From positions 434,001 to 498,000 of the forward strand of contig NZ_JAHRVA010000001.1 in assembly GCF_019100495.1 (NCBI RefSeq): a DNA stretch of 64,000 nt, given 5' to 3'. The translations under genes and the position numbers were made by a program. The stretch is from Falsochrobactrum tianjinense (GTDB lineage Bacteria; Pseudomonadota; Alphaproteobacteria; Rhizobiales; Rhizobiaceae). This document shows, one piece after another, positions 49,578 through 58,489 of the stretch; the stretch's first letter is position 1, and each line of letters starts with the position of its first letter. Under the pieces are notes generated by a model, which saw nothing but the letters and a program-made list of their open reading frames with translations, had not been told where the DNA came from and did not search any database.

Positions 49578-49823
49578 CTAATGCAGCATTACGGTGCGTA
49601 GCTCGTGCTCGTGCGCGCCCTGCAATGCGGTGGCGCGTACATCGGAAAGCACGATCGGCTCGCCGCTGGCGCCAAACAGCGCCCAGAGTTCAAGTCCCGG
49701 CGCTATGGGAGGGAGAGCGGGGAAATTACGGGCAAGATCGTCAGAACGGACCTTGCGCACATAGGCCAGCTCACCCTCACCCAGATGGGCGAATTCCTGT
49801 TCGGTGAAAATCTGTCTGGTCAT
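49578..49823 (-). CDS. DUF1150 small protein
   Basis: 81 residues, soluble. Conserved marks of the DUF1150 family: LGEGELAYVRKVRSDDL, APGLELWALFGASGEPIVLSD and a terminal HEHELRTVMLH. Function unknown. GGAGG lies 7 nt before the ATG at 49823. In Hyphomicrobiales it is commonly next to an Hsp20 gene, as here (106 bp downstream of hsp20 on the same strand), suggesting stress-related expression. Confidence 0.88.
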   Translation of the reverse strand: MTRQIFTEQEFAHLGEGELAYVRKVRSDDLARNFPALPPIAPGLELWALFGASGEPIVLSDVRATALQGAHEHELRTVMLH

Positions 49824-49929
49824 GGTCGTAGCCTCCATTTTGGCAGCATATCATTTACGATCATGCTGCTTGAGAGCTTTGATATTTCTCAATATAGCAG
49901 TGTAAGTGTGAATTGGGTCTGAACGGGTT

Positions 49930-50352
49930 CTAATCTTTCACCGCAATATCGATCCGCTTTATCACCCTTTCCGGTTCGGGACGGTCGAGGTCGATGGCGA
50001 GAAGGCCGTTTTTGAGCTCGCAGCCCACAACCCGCATTCCATCGGCCAGAACGAACACGCGCTGAAACTGTCGGGCAGCGATGCCGCGATGCAGATATTC
50101 GCGTTCGGTGTCGTCGGTCTGGCGTCCACGGATGACGAGCTGGCTGTCTTCCGTCATCACTTCCAGATCCTCGCTGGCAAAGCCCGCGACGGCCAGCGTG
50201 ATGCGCAGGCGTTCGGAACCCGTCTCGCCGCATAGGCGTTCAATATTATAAGGCGGATAACCGTCGCCGGTTTTAGCGATCCGTTCCAGCGTCTTTTCCA
50301 TTGTGTCGAATCCAAGCAGCAATGGACTCGAAAACGGTGTCATTCTTGTCAT
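49930..50352 (-). CDS. Small heat-shock protein (Hsp20/IbpA type)
   Basis: Holding chaperone of 140 residues. It has the N-terminal LLGFDTMEKTLERIAK, PPYNIERLCGE at the start of the alpha-crystallin domain, VAGFASEDLEVMTEDSQLVIRGRQ, and the C-terminal GLLAIDLDRPEPE; a final IxI-type motif (RIDIAV) is recognisable. I chose the ATG at 50352 (AAGGA upstream) because the predicted RpoH promoter at 50419-50447 puts transcription start near 50412, too close to the longer frame. A later in-frame ATG at 50343 is possible. Confidence 0.92.
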   Translation of the reverse strand: MTRMTPFSSPLLLGFDTMEKTLERIAKTGDGYPPYNIERLCGETGSERLRITLAVAGFASEDLEVMTEDSQLVIRGRQTDDTEREYLHRGIAARQFQRVFVLADGMRVVGCELKNGLLAIDLDRPEPERVIKRIDIAVKD

Positions 50353-50418
50353 TTCATCAGTCCTTGTCGAAGCGACCGTTCTGGAAAGCACCCATTCGGC
50401 GTATCTTTCCATCCACTG

Positions 50419-50447
50419 ATATGGCTTTTGAAAAGCTTGACTTCAAG
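50419..50447 (-). promoter_or_regulatory. Predicted RpoH (sigma-32) promoter of hsp20
   Basis: On the minus strand CTTGAA, a 17-bp spacer, then CCATAT, close to the alphaproteobacterial RpoH pattern (CTTG...CYTAT/CCATAT), about 67-95 bp upstream of the hsp20 start codon. Confidence 0.65.
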
Positions 50448-50537
50448 GGCCGAAATCCGATTAGCCTTCGCATAAGGTAAACCGCTGCGTCGATGAGGAA
50501 AAGCTGTCAACTTGGATGAAAAATGAGGACAGCGGCT

Positions 50538-51035
50538 TCAGCGCCGTGCTTCGGAAAGCGCCTTGCCAAAGGCCGAGGCGAAGCTTTCGCGGTCATCGGG
50601 ATTGAGGAAGCTGCCGATGGCGACACTGTCATTGCGGCTTTCCACCCGCATGGAGGCGATGCCTCTATCGGGTTTCCGCGCCACGTTGAAACGCGCCCAG
50701 AAGGGATTGAAGCGATGCGCGGTTACTTTGCCCGATGCCGTATATTGCCTTATATGCAGGGCCGAGCGGGAGATCGAGATTTCCTCGCGCGCTCGCGCCG
50801 CATGATAATTCCAGCGGAATGCGAGATAGATCAGCAATATGTCCAGCCCGAAAAAGCCGAAGATCGGCCATGCGCCGATAGACCAGAAAAGAGTGCCGAC
50901 AAATAGCCAGCATGTTATCAGGATGCTCATCAAGGCCATGAAACCTGTCCGGCCCAGCGAGCGATAGGGCGTCAGCAGGGCTTCAAAAATGGGGGTGTCG
51001 AACCGGTCGGGTTGTGCGCCGTCTGGATGCTGCAT
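50538..51035 (-). CDS. DUF2244 membrane protein
   Basis: 165 residues with two adjacent transmembrane helices (about 31-70), an N-terminal segment FEALLTPYRSLGRTGFMALM and cytosolic C-terminus. The ISISRSALHIRQ ... WARFNV pattern matches DUF2244, of unknown function. It is divergent from nth (70 bp apart), a frequent pairing in alphaproteobacteria. Confidence 0.85.
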   Translation of the reverse strand: MQHPDGAQPDRFDTPIFEALLTPYRSLGRTGFMALMSILITCWLFVGTLFWSIGAWPIFGFFGLDILLIYLAFRWNYHAARAREEISISRSALHIRQYTASGKVTAHRFNPFWARFNVARKPDRGIASMRVESRNDSVAIGSFLNPDDRESFASAFGKALSEARR

Positions 51036-51105
51036 CGAAATCTGCCTGGAAGCTGCGTCAAGCTGCTGATTGTTTTCCGGGGTCTAAACCGAGTATAGAG
51101 GCCAA

Positions 51106-51858
51106 ATGCAAAAGGCCAAAATCAAATCCTCGTTCGTTGCCCCCGATGCACCTGCGCGCCGCCCGCGCCGCGTTGCGGGTACGCTTTATACGGCAGATGA
51201 AATCCATGAGATTTTCCGCCGCTTTTCTATCCTGCGCCCAGAGCCGAAAGGCGAGCTCGAGCATGTGAATTCCTTCACCCTGCTTGTTGCAGTCGTGCTT
51301 TCGGCGCAGGCGACCGATGCGGGCGTCAACAAGGCGACGCGGGCGCTTTTCGCAATTGCCGATACGCCGCAGAAAATGCTGGCTCTCGGAGAGGAAAAGG
51401 TCGGCGAATATATCCGCACCATCGGGCTGTGGCGCAACAAGGCAAAGAATGTCATTCTCCTGTCGGAAGCATTGATCCGCGATTATGGAGGCGAAGTGCC
51501 GGGCGAGCGCGACGAGTTGGTGAAGCTGCCCGGCGTGGGCCGAAAGACCGCCAATGTGGTGCTCAATATGGCCTTTGGCCAGCGAACCATGGCGGTGGAT
51601 ACGCATATTCTGCGCATTGGCAATCGCATCGGCCTTGCGCCCGGCAAGACGCCGGAGGCGGTCGAGGCTATCCTTGTGCGCGTCATTCCGCATGAATTCA
51701 TGCTTCATGCCCATCACTGGCTGATCCTGCACGGGCGCTATGTGTGCAGGGCGCGCAAGCCCGAATGCGAGAAATGCGTCATTGCCGATATTTGCAAATA
51801 TCCGGCGAAAACTTCCGATATTCCGGCACCGCTGGTCCCCTTGCCGCCTCAGGCGTAG
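51106..51858 (+). CDS. nth: Endonuclease III
   Basis: DNA glycosylase/AP lyase for oxidised pyrimidines in base excision repair. 250 residues: helix-hairpin-helix LPGVGRKTANVV with the catalytic Lys in GRKTAN, the catalytic Asp in MAVDTHILRIGNR, and the 4Fe-4S cluster Cys pattern CRARKPECEKCVIADIC. About 35 residues longer than E. coli Nth at both ends. The 3' end overlaps the convergent EI24 gene by 10 bp. Confidence 0.96.
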   Translation: MQKAKIKSSFVAPDAPARRPRRVAGTLYTADEIHEIFRRFSILRPEPKGELEHVNSFTLLVAVVLSAQATDAGVNKATRALFAIADTPQKMLALGEEKVGEYIRTIGLWRNKAKNVILLSEALIRDYGGEVPGERDELVKLPGVGRKTANVVLNMAFGQRTMAVDTHILRIGNRIGLAPGKTPEAVEAILVRVIPHEFMLHAHHWLILHGRYVCRARKPECEKCVIADICKYPAKTSDIPAPLVPLPPQA

Positions 51859-52562
51859 CTTTTGGCTTCGCGCTGCGAAATGGCCTTGTGCAGATGCACC
51901 ATCATGGCGGCAGCAAAAAGCGGAGTCAGCAGATTGACGATCGGAACCGCCATGAATGCAGCAATCAGCAGGCCAGCCAGAAAGACCGTCACGCCATATT
52001 GCGAGCGCAGCGCCCTGGCCTCCGCTTCGGGTCGATGACGCATGGCGGCGAATTCAAAAAATTCGCGGCCCAGCAGATAGGCATTGATGACGAAAAAGGC
52101 GATCAGATTGACGCCCGGAACGAAAAGCAAAAGCAGCGCCACGATATTGCCGACAATGACAATACAGAGGAATTTAAGCGAAACCACTATGGAACGCGCC
52201 AGCGGCAGCGGCGTGCCGGGCGCTTCGCCGGGATAGTCGTCGCGTTCGACCACTTCAGCCACATCGTCAAGGAACAGACCGGCCATCAGCGCGGTAACAG
52301 GTGCGATCATCAATGCCATGACCAGCGCGAGGCCAAGACCGGCGGCGATAGCAGCAATAATGCTGAGCCAGCCTGCCCAGTCCGGCATGCCGGGCAGCAA
52401 CTGCTCCATCCACGGCCATGCGAAGACAACAAATATCTGCCGTATGGCTATCCATAGCCCGATGAGCAACAGCAGCGTCAGGCCGAGCGTTTTCCATAAA
52501 ACCGAGCGAAACTCCGGCGTTAGCAGGCGTCTGAGTGCTTTCAGGGCGGCGTTAATGATCAT
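51849..52562 (-). CDS. EI24/CysZ-like membrane protein
   Basis: 237 residues with about five hydrophobic segments. The pattern matches the EI24 family that includes CysZ of sulfate uptake (ITALMAGLFLDDVAEVVERDDYPG, NAYLLGREFFEFAAMRHR). A sulfate role is plausible but the family is broad, so I leave the symbol empty. Start chosen at ATG 52562; the ribosome site is weak. It converges on nth. Confidence 0.82.
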   Translation of the reverse strand: MIINAALKALRRLLTPEFRSVLWKTLGLTLLLLIGLWIAIRQIFVVFAWPWMEQLLPGMPDWAGWLSIIAAIAAGLGLALVMALMIAPVTALMAGLFLDDVAEVVERDDYPGEAPGTPLPLARSIVVSLKFLCIVIVGNIVALLLLFVPGVNLIAFFVINAYLLGREFFEFAAMRHRPEAEARALRSQYGVTVFLAGLLIAAFMAVPIVNLLTPLFAAAMMVHLHKAISQREAKSYA

Positions 52563-52772
52563 GCTGGATCCATTTTGCGCAATTCGATGCGACGAAAATA
52601 GGAAGGTTGTTCGTCCGACACAAGATATTCTACCCACAACCGACGACATTGGCAGGGTAGCCAAAGTCCGTTCAACAGGCTAAACCGGCCCCGCATGACT
52701 TATGTCAAATCGCCGCCGCGACGCTCCCGCCGGGAGTGAACGGCAGACCGGAAGGGGAGTCCTGGTTCGCTC

Positions 52773-53765
52773 ATGGCCACATTCGACGTTCTTTGCATCG
52801 GCAACGCCATTGTCGATATCATCGCACGCACTGATGATGCATTCCTCGAAACCAACGGCATTATCAAAGGCGCGATGAACCTGATTGATGCCGACCGCGC
52901 GGAGCTTCTTTATAGCCGTATGGGTCCAGCCACCGAAATGTCAGGCGGCAGCGCGGGCAATACGGCGGCAGGCATTGCGAACCTTGGCGGACGCGCCGCC
53001 TATTTCGGCAAGGTGGCGACCGATCATCTGGGCCGCATCTTCGCCCATGATATTCGTGCGCAGGGTGTCGCTTTCGATACTCGCCCGCTTGAAAAAGGCA
53101 CGCCCACCGCCCGTTCGATGATTTTCGTCACCTCCGATGGCGAGCGCTCGATGAACACCTATCTTGGCGCCTGCGTTGAACTTGGGCCGGAAGATGTCGA
53201 AACCTCCAAGGTGGCAGACGCCAGAGTGACCTATTTCGAGGGATATCTGTGGGATCCGCCGCGCGCCAAGGAAGCCATTGTTCTGGCGGCAAAGATTGCG
53301 CATGAGCATGGCAGGCAGATCGCCATGACCTTGTCCGATCCGTTCTGTGTGGATCGTTATCGCAACGAATTTCTCGATCTGATGCGCAGCCGTACAGTCG
53401 ATCTGGTCTTCGCCAATGAAGACGAGGCGAAGTCACTTTACCAAACCGGATCGCTGGACGAGGCGGTGGAAGCGATGCGCAAGGATTGCCCGCTGTCCAT
53501 TATCACGCGCTCGGAAAATGGCGCGGTCGTCGTTACATCCGACCAGACAATCAAGGTGCCGGCAATCGAGATCGACAAGCTGGTGGATACCACCGGCGCG
53601 GGCGATCTATACGCTGCCGGTTTCCTTTATGGCTACACCAAGGAGCGTTCTCTGGAAGATTGCGCGCGACTGGGTTCGCTTGCTGCCGGAACGATCATCC
53701 AGCAGATGGGGCCGCGTCCGCTCATGAGCCTTCAGGCCTTGGCCGGTCAGGCCGGGCTGGCCTGA
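52773..53765 (+). CDS. PfkB-family adenosine kinase
   Basis: A ribokinase-fold sugar/nucleoside kinase of 330 residues. Visible: N-terminal VLCIGNAIVDIIAR, the substrate-binding GGSAGNTAAGIANLGGRAAYFGKV, and the C-terminal phosphotransfer motif DTTGAGDLYAAGFLYG with the catalytic Asp. Rhizobial adenosine kinases (AdoK) look like this, but other PfkB substrates are possible. Monocistronic. Confidence 0.88.
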   Translation: MATFDVLCIGNAIVDIIARTDDAFLETNGIIKGAMNLIDADRAELLYSRMGPATEMSGGSAGNTAAGIANLGGRAAYFGKVATDHLGRIFAHDIRAQGVAFDTRPLEKGTPTARSMIFVTSDGERSMNTYLGACVELGPEDVETSKVADARVTYFEGYLWDPPRAKEAIVLAAKIAHEHGRQIAMTLSDPFCVDRYRNEFLDLMRSRTVDLVFANEDEAKSLYQTGSLDEAVEAMRKDCPLSIITRSENGAVVVTSDQTIKVPAIEIDKLVDTTGAGDLYAAGFLYGYTKERSLEDCARLGSLAAGTIIQQMGPRPLMSLQALAGQAGLA

Positions 53766-53784
53766 TTGTATTGCTGGAAATACT

Positions 53785-54447
53785 TTATTCGTCGGGTCTG
53801 ACGATCCGGTCGCGCTTGAGTTCTTCTTCGGTGCGGCCGGGATTGCTTTTATAGATCGGCAGCTTCCAGCCGAAATGGAGCGCGCCGCCACGTATGATGA
53901 AGGCGGTCAATGCTGCGGCCAGTGCCGAGAATGCCGAATCGACGCCAAGCCGCTCAAGCCCCACATAAAGACATGCGCCAGCGAGCGCAGCCGTCACATA
54001 AATCTCCCTGCGCATCAGCACCGATGGTTCACCCGCCACCATGTCGCGCAATATACCCCCAAGCGTGGCGGTGAAAATGCCGGTGACGATTGCGACCGCC
54101 GGGCTAAAGCCCAATGCAAGCCCCTTGGCGGCTCCCATCACCGTATAGGCCGACATGCCCATGGCATCGAACCAGAGCAGAAGGCGATAACGTGATTCCA
54201 CCATATGGGCGGTGAAATAGACGATGATCGCGGGAACCGTTCCGGCAAGTAGGAAAAGCGGTTCATGCACCCAGAAAACAGGGCTGTCGCCTAGAACCAG
54301 ATCGCGTAGCGTGCCGCCGCCGATACCGGTGATGTTGGCGAGGAATATAAAGCCAATAATATCAAGCTGACGACGTGAGGCGGCAAGCGCGCCTGTGGCG
54401 GCAAAAACGAAAACGCCTGCAAAATTAACCAGTTCTATAATCGCCAC
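53785..54447 (-). CDS. TRIC-family (UPF0126) cation channel-like membrane protein
   Basis: 220 residues with seven predicted helices made of two related halves. Each half has the family motif: GIGGGTLRDLVLG and TLGGILRDMVAGEPS. These trimeric proteins conduct monovalent cations in studied cases. The start is GTG at 54445-54447 with GGAGG before it. Convergent with the PfkB gene. Confidence 0.88.
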   Translation of the reverse strand: MAIIELVNFAGVFVFAATGALAASRRQLDIIGFIFLANITGIGGGTLRDLVLGDSPVFWVHEPLFLLAGTVPAIIVYFTAHMVESRYRLLLWFDAMGMSAYTVMGAAKGLALGFSPAVAIVTGIFTATLGGILRDMVAGEPSVLMRREIYVTAALAGACLYVGLERLGVDSAFSALAAALTAFIIRGGALHFGWKLPIYKSNPGRTEEELKRDRIVRPDE

Positions 54448-54520
54448 GCTGCAGGCCTCCCTCTTTCAGCGGAGTTTTGACCGGAAGTCGCGCGAGCGCA
54501 ATAATAATATGCTAAAATGC

Positions 54521-54547
54521 AAAAGCGGCGGAATAACCCCGCCGCTT
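54521..54547 (-). terminator. Intrinsic terminator of grpE
   Basis: On the minus strand AAGCGGCGG, a short loop, CCGCCGCTT and then TTGCATTTTA, 22-48 bp beyond the grpE stop. Confidence 0.7.
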
Positions 54548-54568
54548 CATAAACAGTCTGGTTTTGGA

Positions 54569-55276
54569 TCAGGTGTTGCTTTCGTCCTGATTGGCGTCCT
54601 GACTGGACGCACCATTATCGGCGCTGGCTTTCGGGCCGCCCTTGGAAACGCCGACCATCGCAGGTCGCAGGACGCGTTCGCCGATGGCGTAACCGGCCTG
54701 AACCACCTGCACGACTGTATTGTTCGGCAGATCGGGATTGGGAACCTCGAACATGGCCTGATGGAAGTTGGGGTCGAACTTTTGGCCTTCAGGATCGAGT
54801 CTGGTCACGCCATGGCGTTCCAATGCCTGCAACATGGCGCGCTCGGTCATTTCGACGCCTTCGGCAAGTGAATTCAGGTTCGCATCATTCTCTCTGGCAT
54901 CGACCGGTATCGCTTCCAGTGCACGATTCAGATTGTCGGAAACCGAAAGCATGTCACGGGCAAAATTCGTCACTGCATAGCTGCGTGCATCCTGCACGTC
55001 GCGCTGCGTGCGCTTGCGCAGGTTTTCCATATCCGCCGCCATGCGCAGCATCTGATCCCTCAGGCCGGTATTTTCCGCTTCGAGCGCTGCCAGCGTGTCT
55101 GCGCTATCGTCAGTGGACGCCTCTTCTTCGTCCTCGGATGCCTCCGCGCGTGCTTCGGCCTTGCGGCTCTTGAGAAAATCATCGGCAGCCCGCTTGAGAG
55201 CTTCACGATCACGAGGATTGTTGATATCGCGCTGCTCAAGATCGGGGTTTTCGGTCGTATTTTTTTCGTCAGCCAT
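54569..55276 (-). CDS. grpE: Nucleotide exchange factor GrpE
   Basis: Releases ADP from DnaK. 235 residues: an acidic, charged N-terminus (about 1-65), a long coiled-coil helix, the [20 protein letters not shown] signature and the C-terminal beta domain ([33 protein letters not shown]). Its start is 96 bp downstream of hrcA. An RpoH-like promoter lies in that gap, so it can be expressed separately from hrcA. dnaK is not in the window. Confidence 0.96.
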   Translation of the reverse strand: MADEKNTTENPDLEQRDINNPRDREALKRAADDFLKSRKAEARAEASEDEEEASTDDSADTLAALEAENTGLRDQMLRMAADMENLRKRTQRDVQDARSYAVTNFARDMLSVSDNLNRALEAIPVDARENDANLNSLAEGVEMTERAMLQALERHGVTRLDPEGQKFDPNFHQAMFEVPNPDLPNNTVVQVVQAGYAIGERVLRPAMVGVSKGGPKASADNGASSQDANQDESNT

Positions 55277-55309
55277 AATGCTCTTCCGTCTTGAATGTTA
55301 TTGGGCCGG

Positions 55310-55338
55310 ATATTGAGTTTCGTGCCATTAAAATCAAG
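55310..55338 (-). promoter_or_regulatory. Predicted RpoH (sigma-32) promoter of grpE
   Basis: On the minus strand CTTGAT, a 17-bp spacer, CAATAT, in the hrcA-grpE gap, giving a leader of about 25 nt. Similar in spacing and -35 to the hsp20 promoter candidate in this window. Confidence 0.5.
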
Positions 55339-55372
55339 GTCTATTTTCAGAGGCTTGACAAGTCTGCCATGT

Positions 55373-56443
55373 TTACCGCAGCAATCGGGACACGATTTGC
55401 GCCGTATAATCCACCATCGGCACGATACGGGCATAATTGAGCCGGGTCGGACCGATCACGCCAAGCGCTCCGACGACCCTCTGGTCGGAATCGCGATAGG
55501 GAGCGACCACCAGCGACGAACCCGAAAGCGAAAACAGCTTGTTTTCCGAACCGATGAAGATGCGCACGCCCGAACCTGCTTCTGCCAGATCCAGGAGCTG
55601 GATCATGCCGTCTTTGGTTTCCAGATCATCGAAGAGATGCCGCAGGCGCTCGATGTCCTCCTGCGCATGGATGTTTTCAAGCAGATTGGCGCGCCCGCGC
55701 ACGATCAGCCGTGCGGGCTGGTCCGTACCCGCGCCGCTCCATACTGCAAGCCCTTGCGCGACCAGTTCCTGCGATAATTGATCGAGTTCCTGCCTTGTTT
55801 CATCGGAGAGTTTCGTAAGCTCCGAACGTGCTTCCGACAGCGTGTGCCCATGAATATGCGCGTTGAGGAAATTTGACGCCTCGATCAGTTGCGAAGCGGA
55901 AATTCCTGTCGGCAGATTGATGACGCGGTTTTCGACATCGCCATTTTGCATGACCAGAACAGCCAGTGCGCGTGTCGGTTCAAGGCGCACGAATTCGATA
56001 TGTTTCAACGCGCCTTCCGCCTTGGTGGCGAGGACCAGGCCCGCGCCGCGCGACAGGCCGGACAGAACCTGACTGGCTTCGGTCAGCACGCTTTCCACAG
56101 AATTGGAGCTGCCTGCGGCGCTTACCTGCGCTTCGATGGACGAACGTTCGTCGGGCGGCAGATCGCCCACTTCCAGAAAAGCATCGACGAAGAAGCGCAG
56201 GCCGATCTGGGTCGGCAGGCGGCCTGCCGAAATATGCGGCGCATAGATCAGGCCCAATTGCTCCAGATCGCTCATCACATTGCGGATGGTGGCAGGCGAG
56301 AGGCTGTGCGGCAACAGCCGCGACAGATTGCGCGAACCGAGAGGATCGCCATCGTTGAGGTAGCTGTCGACGATTAGCCGGAAAATATCGCGCGATCTCT
56401 GATCGAGCGCGTTGAGCAATTGGTGTTCCGGCGATTTGATCAT
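55373..56443 (-). CDS. hrcA: Heat-inducible transcription repressor HrcA
   Basis: Represses heat-shock operons through CIRCE elements. 356 residues: N-terminal winged helix ([52 protein letters not shown], split here as family text only), a GAF-like domain and a C-terminal domain ending in [20 protein letters not shown]. No CIRCE (TTAGCACTC-N9-GAGTGCTAA) is visible upstream, so autoregulation by CIRCE is not supported here. Confidence 0.95.
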   Translation of the reverse strand: MIKSPEHQLLNALDQRSRDIFRLIVDSYLNDGDPLGSRNLSRLLPHSLSPATIRNVMSDLEQLGLIYAPHISAGRLPTQIGLRFFVDAFLEVGDLPPDERSSIEAQVSAAGSSNSVESVLTEASQVLSGLSRGAGLVLATKAEGALKHIEFVRLEPTRALAVLVMQNGDVENRVINLPTGISASQLIEASNFLNAHIHGHTLSEARSELTKLSDETRQELDQLSQELVAQGLAVWSGAGTDQPARLIVRGRANLLENIHAQEDIERLRHLFDDLETKDGMIQLLDLAEAGSGVRIFIGSENKLFSLSGSSLVVAPYRDSDQRVVGALGVIGPTRLNYARIVPMVDYTAQIVSRLLR

Positions 56444-56479
56444 GGTTCGGTTTATAAACTCTCTGATTTCTTAACCATA

Positions 56480-56507
56480 AATATAAGGTTACTGGCCGGG
56501 CCGTCAA
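56480..56507 (-). promoter_or_regulatory. Candidate hrcA promoter
   Basis: On the minus strand TTGACG, a 16-bp spacer, TATATT, 37-64 bp upstream of the hrcA ATG. It reads as a sigma-70 promoter; the CTTATATTT over the -10 also resembles an RpoH -10. Confidence 0.55.
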
Positions 56508-56625
56508 AGCCTTACCTGTCCTCTCAACATCTGTCTTGCTGTTCGGGGGTAAATTTCCTTTCTATTTTACGCCAGCCATCCTAAAAGCTGCACTGAAAGC
56601 TGAATTATTGAATTAAGGAATTGTT

Positions 56626-57342
56626 ATGCGTCCATCCAAGCGCACTGCTGATGAAATGCGCGCCGTGTCCTTTGAGCGCGGCGTCTCCAAACATGCGGAA
56701 GGTTCGTGCCTCGTCAAGTTCGGCGATACCCATGTGCTGTGCACCGCAAGTCTTGAGGAAAAGGTGCCCGGCTGGATGCGCAACAGCGGCAAGGGCTGGG
56801 TCACGGCGGAATACGGCATGTTGCCGCGTTCGACCGGCGACCGTATGCGCCGCGAAGCAGCGAGCGGCAAGCAGGGCGGACGCACGCAGGAAATCCAGCG
56901 CCTGATTGGCCGTTCCCTGCGCGCCGTGGTCGACATGCAGGCTCTGGGCGAGTTTCAGATCACGGTCGATTGCGATGTCATTCAGGCCGATGGCGGCACG
57001 CGCACGGCAGCAATCACCGGCGGCTGGGTGGCGCTGCATGATTGCCTGCGCTGGATGGAAGCGCGCCAGATGGTACGCATCGAAAAAGTGCTAAAAGATC
57101 ATGTTGCTGCGATTTCCTGCGGTATTCATGAGGGCGAAGCTGTTCTCGATCTCGATTATGTCGAGGATTCCGCTGCTCAGACCGACAGCAATTTCGTCAT
57201 GACCGGCAAGGGCGGCATCGTCGAAATTCAGGGAACTGCGGAAGGCGAACCTTTCTCGGAAGAAGAATTTTCTTCGCTGATGCGTCTGGCCCGTGGCGGC
57301 ATTGATCGCCTGGTGTCATTGCAGAAGATGGCTATTTCCTGA
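56626..57342 (+). CDS. rph: Ribonuclease PH
   Basis: Phosphorolytic 3' exonuclease maturing tRNA ends. 238 residues: [19 protein letters not shown] start, [48 protein letters not shown] with the phosphate-binding Arg, and [28 protein letters not shown] precedes the ATG. Divergent from hrcA, followed 37 bp later by the VOC gene. Confidence 0.97.
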   Translation: MRPSKRTADEMRAVSFERGVSKHAEGSCLVKFGDTHVLCTASLEEKVPGWMRNSGKGWVTAEYGMLPRSTGDRMRREAASGKQGGRTQEIQRLIGRSLRAVVDMQALGEFQITVDCDVIQADGGTRTAAITGGWVALHDCLRWMEARQMVRIEKVLKDHVAAISCGIHEGEAVLDLDYVEDSAAQTDSNFVMTGKGGIVEIQGTAEGEPFSEEEFSSLMRLARGGIDRLVSLQKMAIS

Positions 57343-57379
57343 TAGATACGGCCTTCTCCAATGATGAGGAGGCCGGAAC

Positions 57380-57784
57380 ATGCGTGCAGCCCGTATTCTT
57401 GAAACCGCGCTTTATGTCCGCGATATTGCGGAGGCGGTTGCCTTCTATCGCGATGTGATGGGCCTTGTGCCGGTGGGGAAGATGAGCGAACGCAATGCGT
57501 TCTTCCACTGCGGCGAGGGTATATTGCTGCTTTTCAAAGCGGAAGAAACGCTTAAAACGCCCGCACCCGGATCGCTGCCTGTGCCGCCCCATGGCACAAG
57601 CGGGCCGGGCCATGTATGTTTTGCGGCAGAGCGCGATGAGATTGATAGCTGGGTTGGCCATCTGGAAAAGCACGGTGTTGCGATTGAATCGGATTTTGAA
57701 TGGCCCAATGGCGCGCGTTCGATTTATTTTCGCGACCCTTCCGGCAATTCACTGGAAATAGCCGAACCGGGACTATGGAATTAG
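57380..57784 (+). CDS. VOC-family (glyoxalase/bleomycin-resistance fold) metalloprotein
   Basis: 134 residues with paired beta-alpha-beta-beta-beta modules. N-terminal AARILETALYVRDIAEAVAFYRDVMGLVPV and C-terminal FRDPSGNSLEIAEPGLW are typical of the vicinal-oxygen-chelate superfamily; likely metal ligands are an early Glu, a central His and a final Glu. Substrate unknown. GGAGG before the ATG. Possibly in one transcript with rph. Confidence 0.85.
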   Translation: MRAARILETALYVRDIAEAVAFYRDVMGLVPVGKMSERNAFFHCGEGILLLFKAEETLKTPAPGSLPVPPHGTSGPGHVCFAAERDEIDSWVGHLEKHGVAIESDFEWPNGARSIYFRDPSGNSLEIAEPGLWN

Positions 57785-57826
57785 GCATGGTGCGCAAGGC
57801 CATACGGCTATGAGACAGGATTGAAA

Positions 57827-58489
57827 ATGAGAGCACTTGAAAAAGGCAAGCTGATCGTTGCCTCGCACAATGCAGGCAAGCTGCGTGAGTTTGACGGGCT
57901 GCTCGGCCCTTACGGTTTTGAACTGAACTCAGTTGCTTCACTTGGCCTGCCTGAGCCGGAAGAAACCGGCACCACCTTTGAGGAAAACGCCTGTATCAAA
58001 GCCTTGGCTGCAGCCCAGATCACCGGCCTGCCGGCGCTTTCCGATGATTCGGGCATCATGATCGATGCGCTGAATGGTGAACCGGGCGTCTATACCGCCA
58101 ACTGGGCGGAAAAGGCCGATGGCACACGCGATTTCGACATGGCGATGCAAAAGGTCGAAGATCTGTTGCAGGAAAAGGGCGCAACCACGCCCGACAAACG
58201 CAAGGCGCGTTTCGTTTCCGTCATTTGCCTCGCCTGGCCCGATGGCGAGGCGCAATATTATCGCGGCGAGGTCGAAGGGACTCTGGTCTGGCCGCCGCGC
58301 GGCGATCTGGGCTTCGGTTACGACCCGGTATTCCTGCCTGATGGCTATGAAAAGACCTTTGGTGAAATGGAGGCTGATGAAAAGCATGGCTGGAAACCAG
58401 GCGATGCTCTGGCTCTTTCACATCGTGCGCGCGCCTTCAGGCTTTTTGCTGAAAAGGCCCTCGGCACCGTTTCGGACGCGGCGGAATGA
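57827..58489 (+). CDS. rdgB: dITP/XTP pyrophosphatase (RdgB/HAM1)
   Basis: Removes non-canonical purine nucleoside triphosphates. 220 residues: [49 protein letters not shown] with catalytic Asp, [24 protein letters not shown] and a SHRARAF end. The ATG at 57827, with AGGA 6 nt upstream, is preferred to a TTG two codons earlier. Overlaps hemW by 4 nt. Confidence 0.96.
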   Translation: MRALEKGKLIVASHNAGKLREFDGLLGPYGFELNSVASLGLPEPEETGTTFEENACIKALAAAQITGLPALSDDSGIMIDALNGEPGVYTANWAEKADGTRDFDMAMQKVEDLLQEKGATTPDKRKARFVSVICLAWPDGEAQYYRGEVEGTLVWPPRGDLGFGYDPVFLPDGYEKTFGEMEADEKHGWKPGDALALSHRARAFRLFAEKALGTVSDAAE

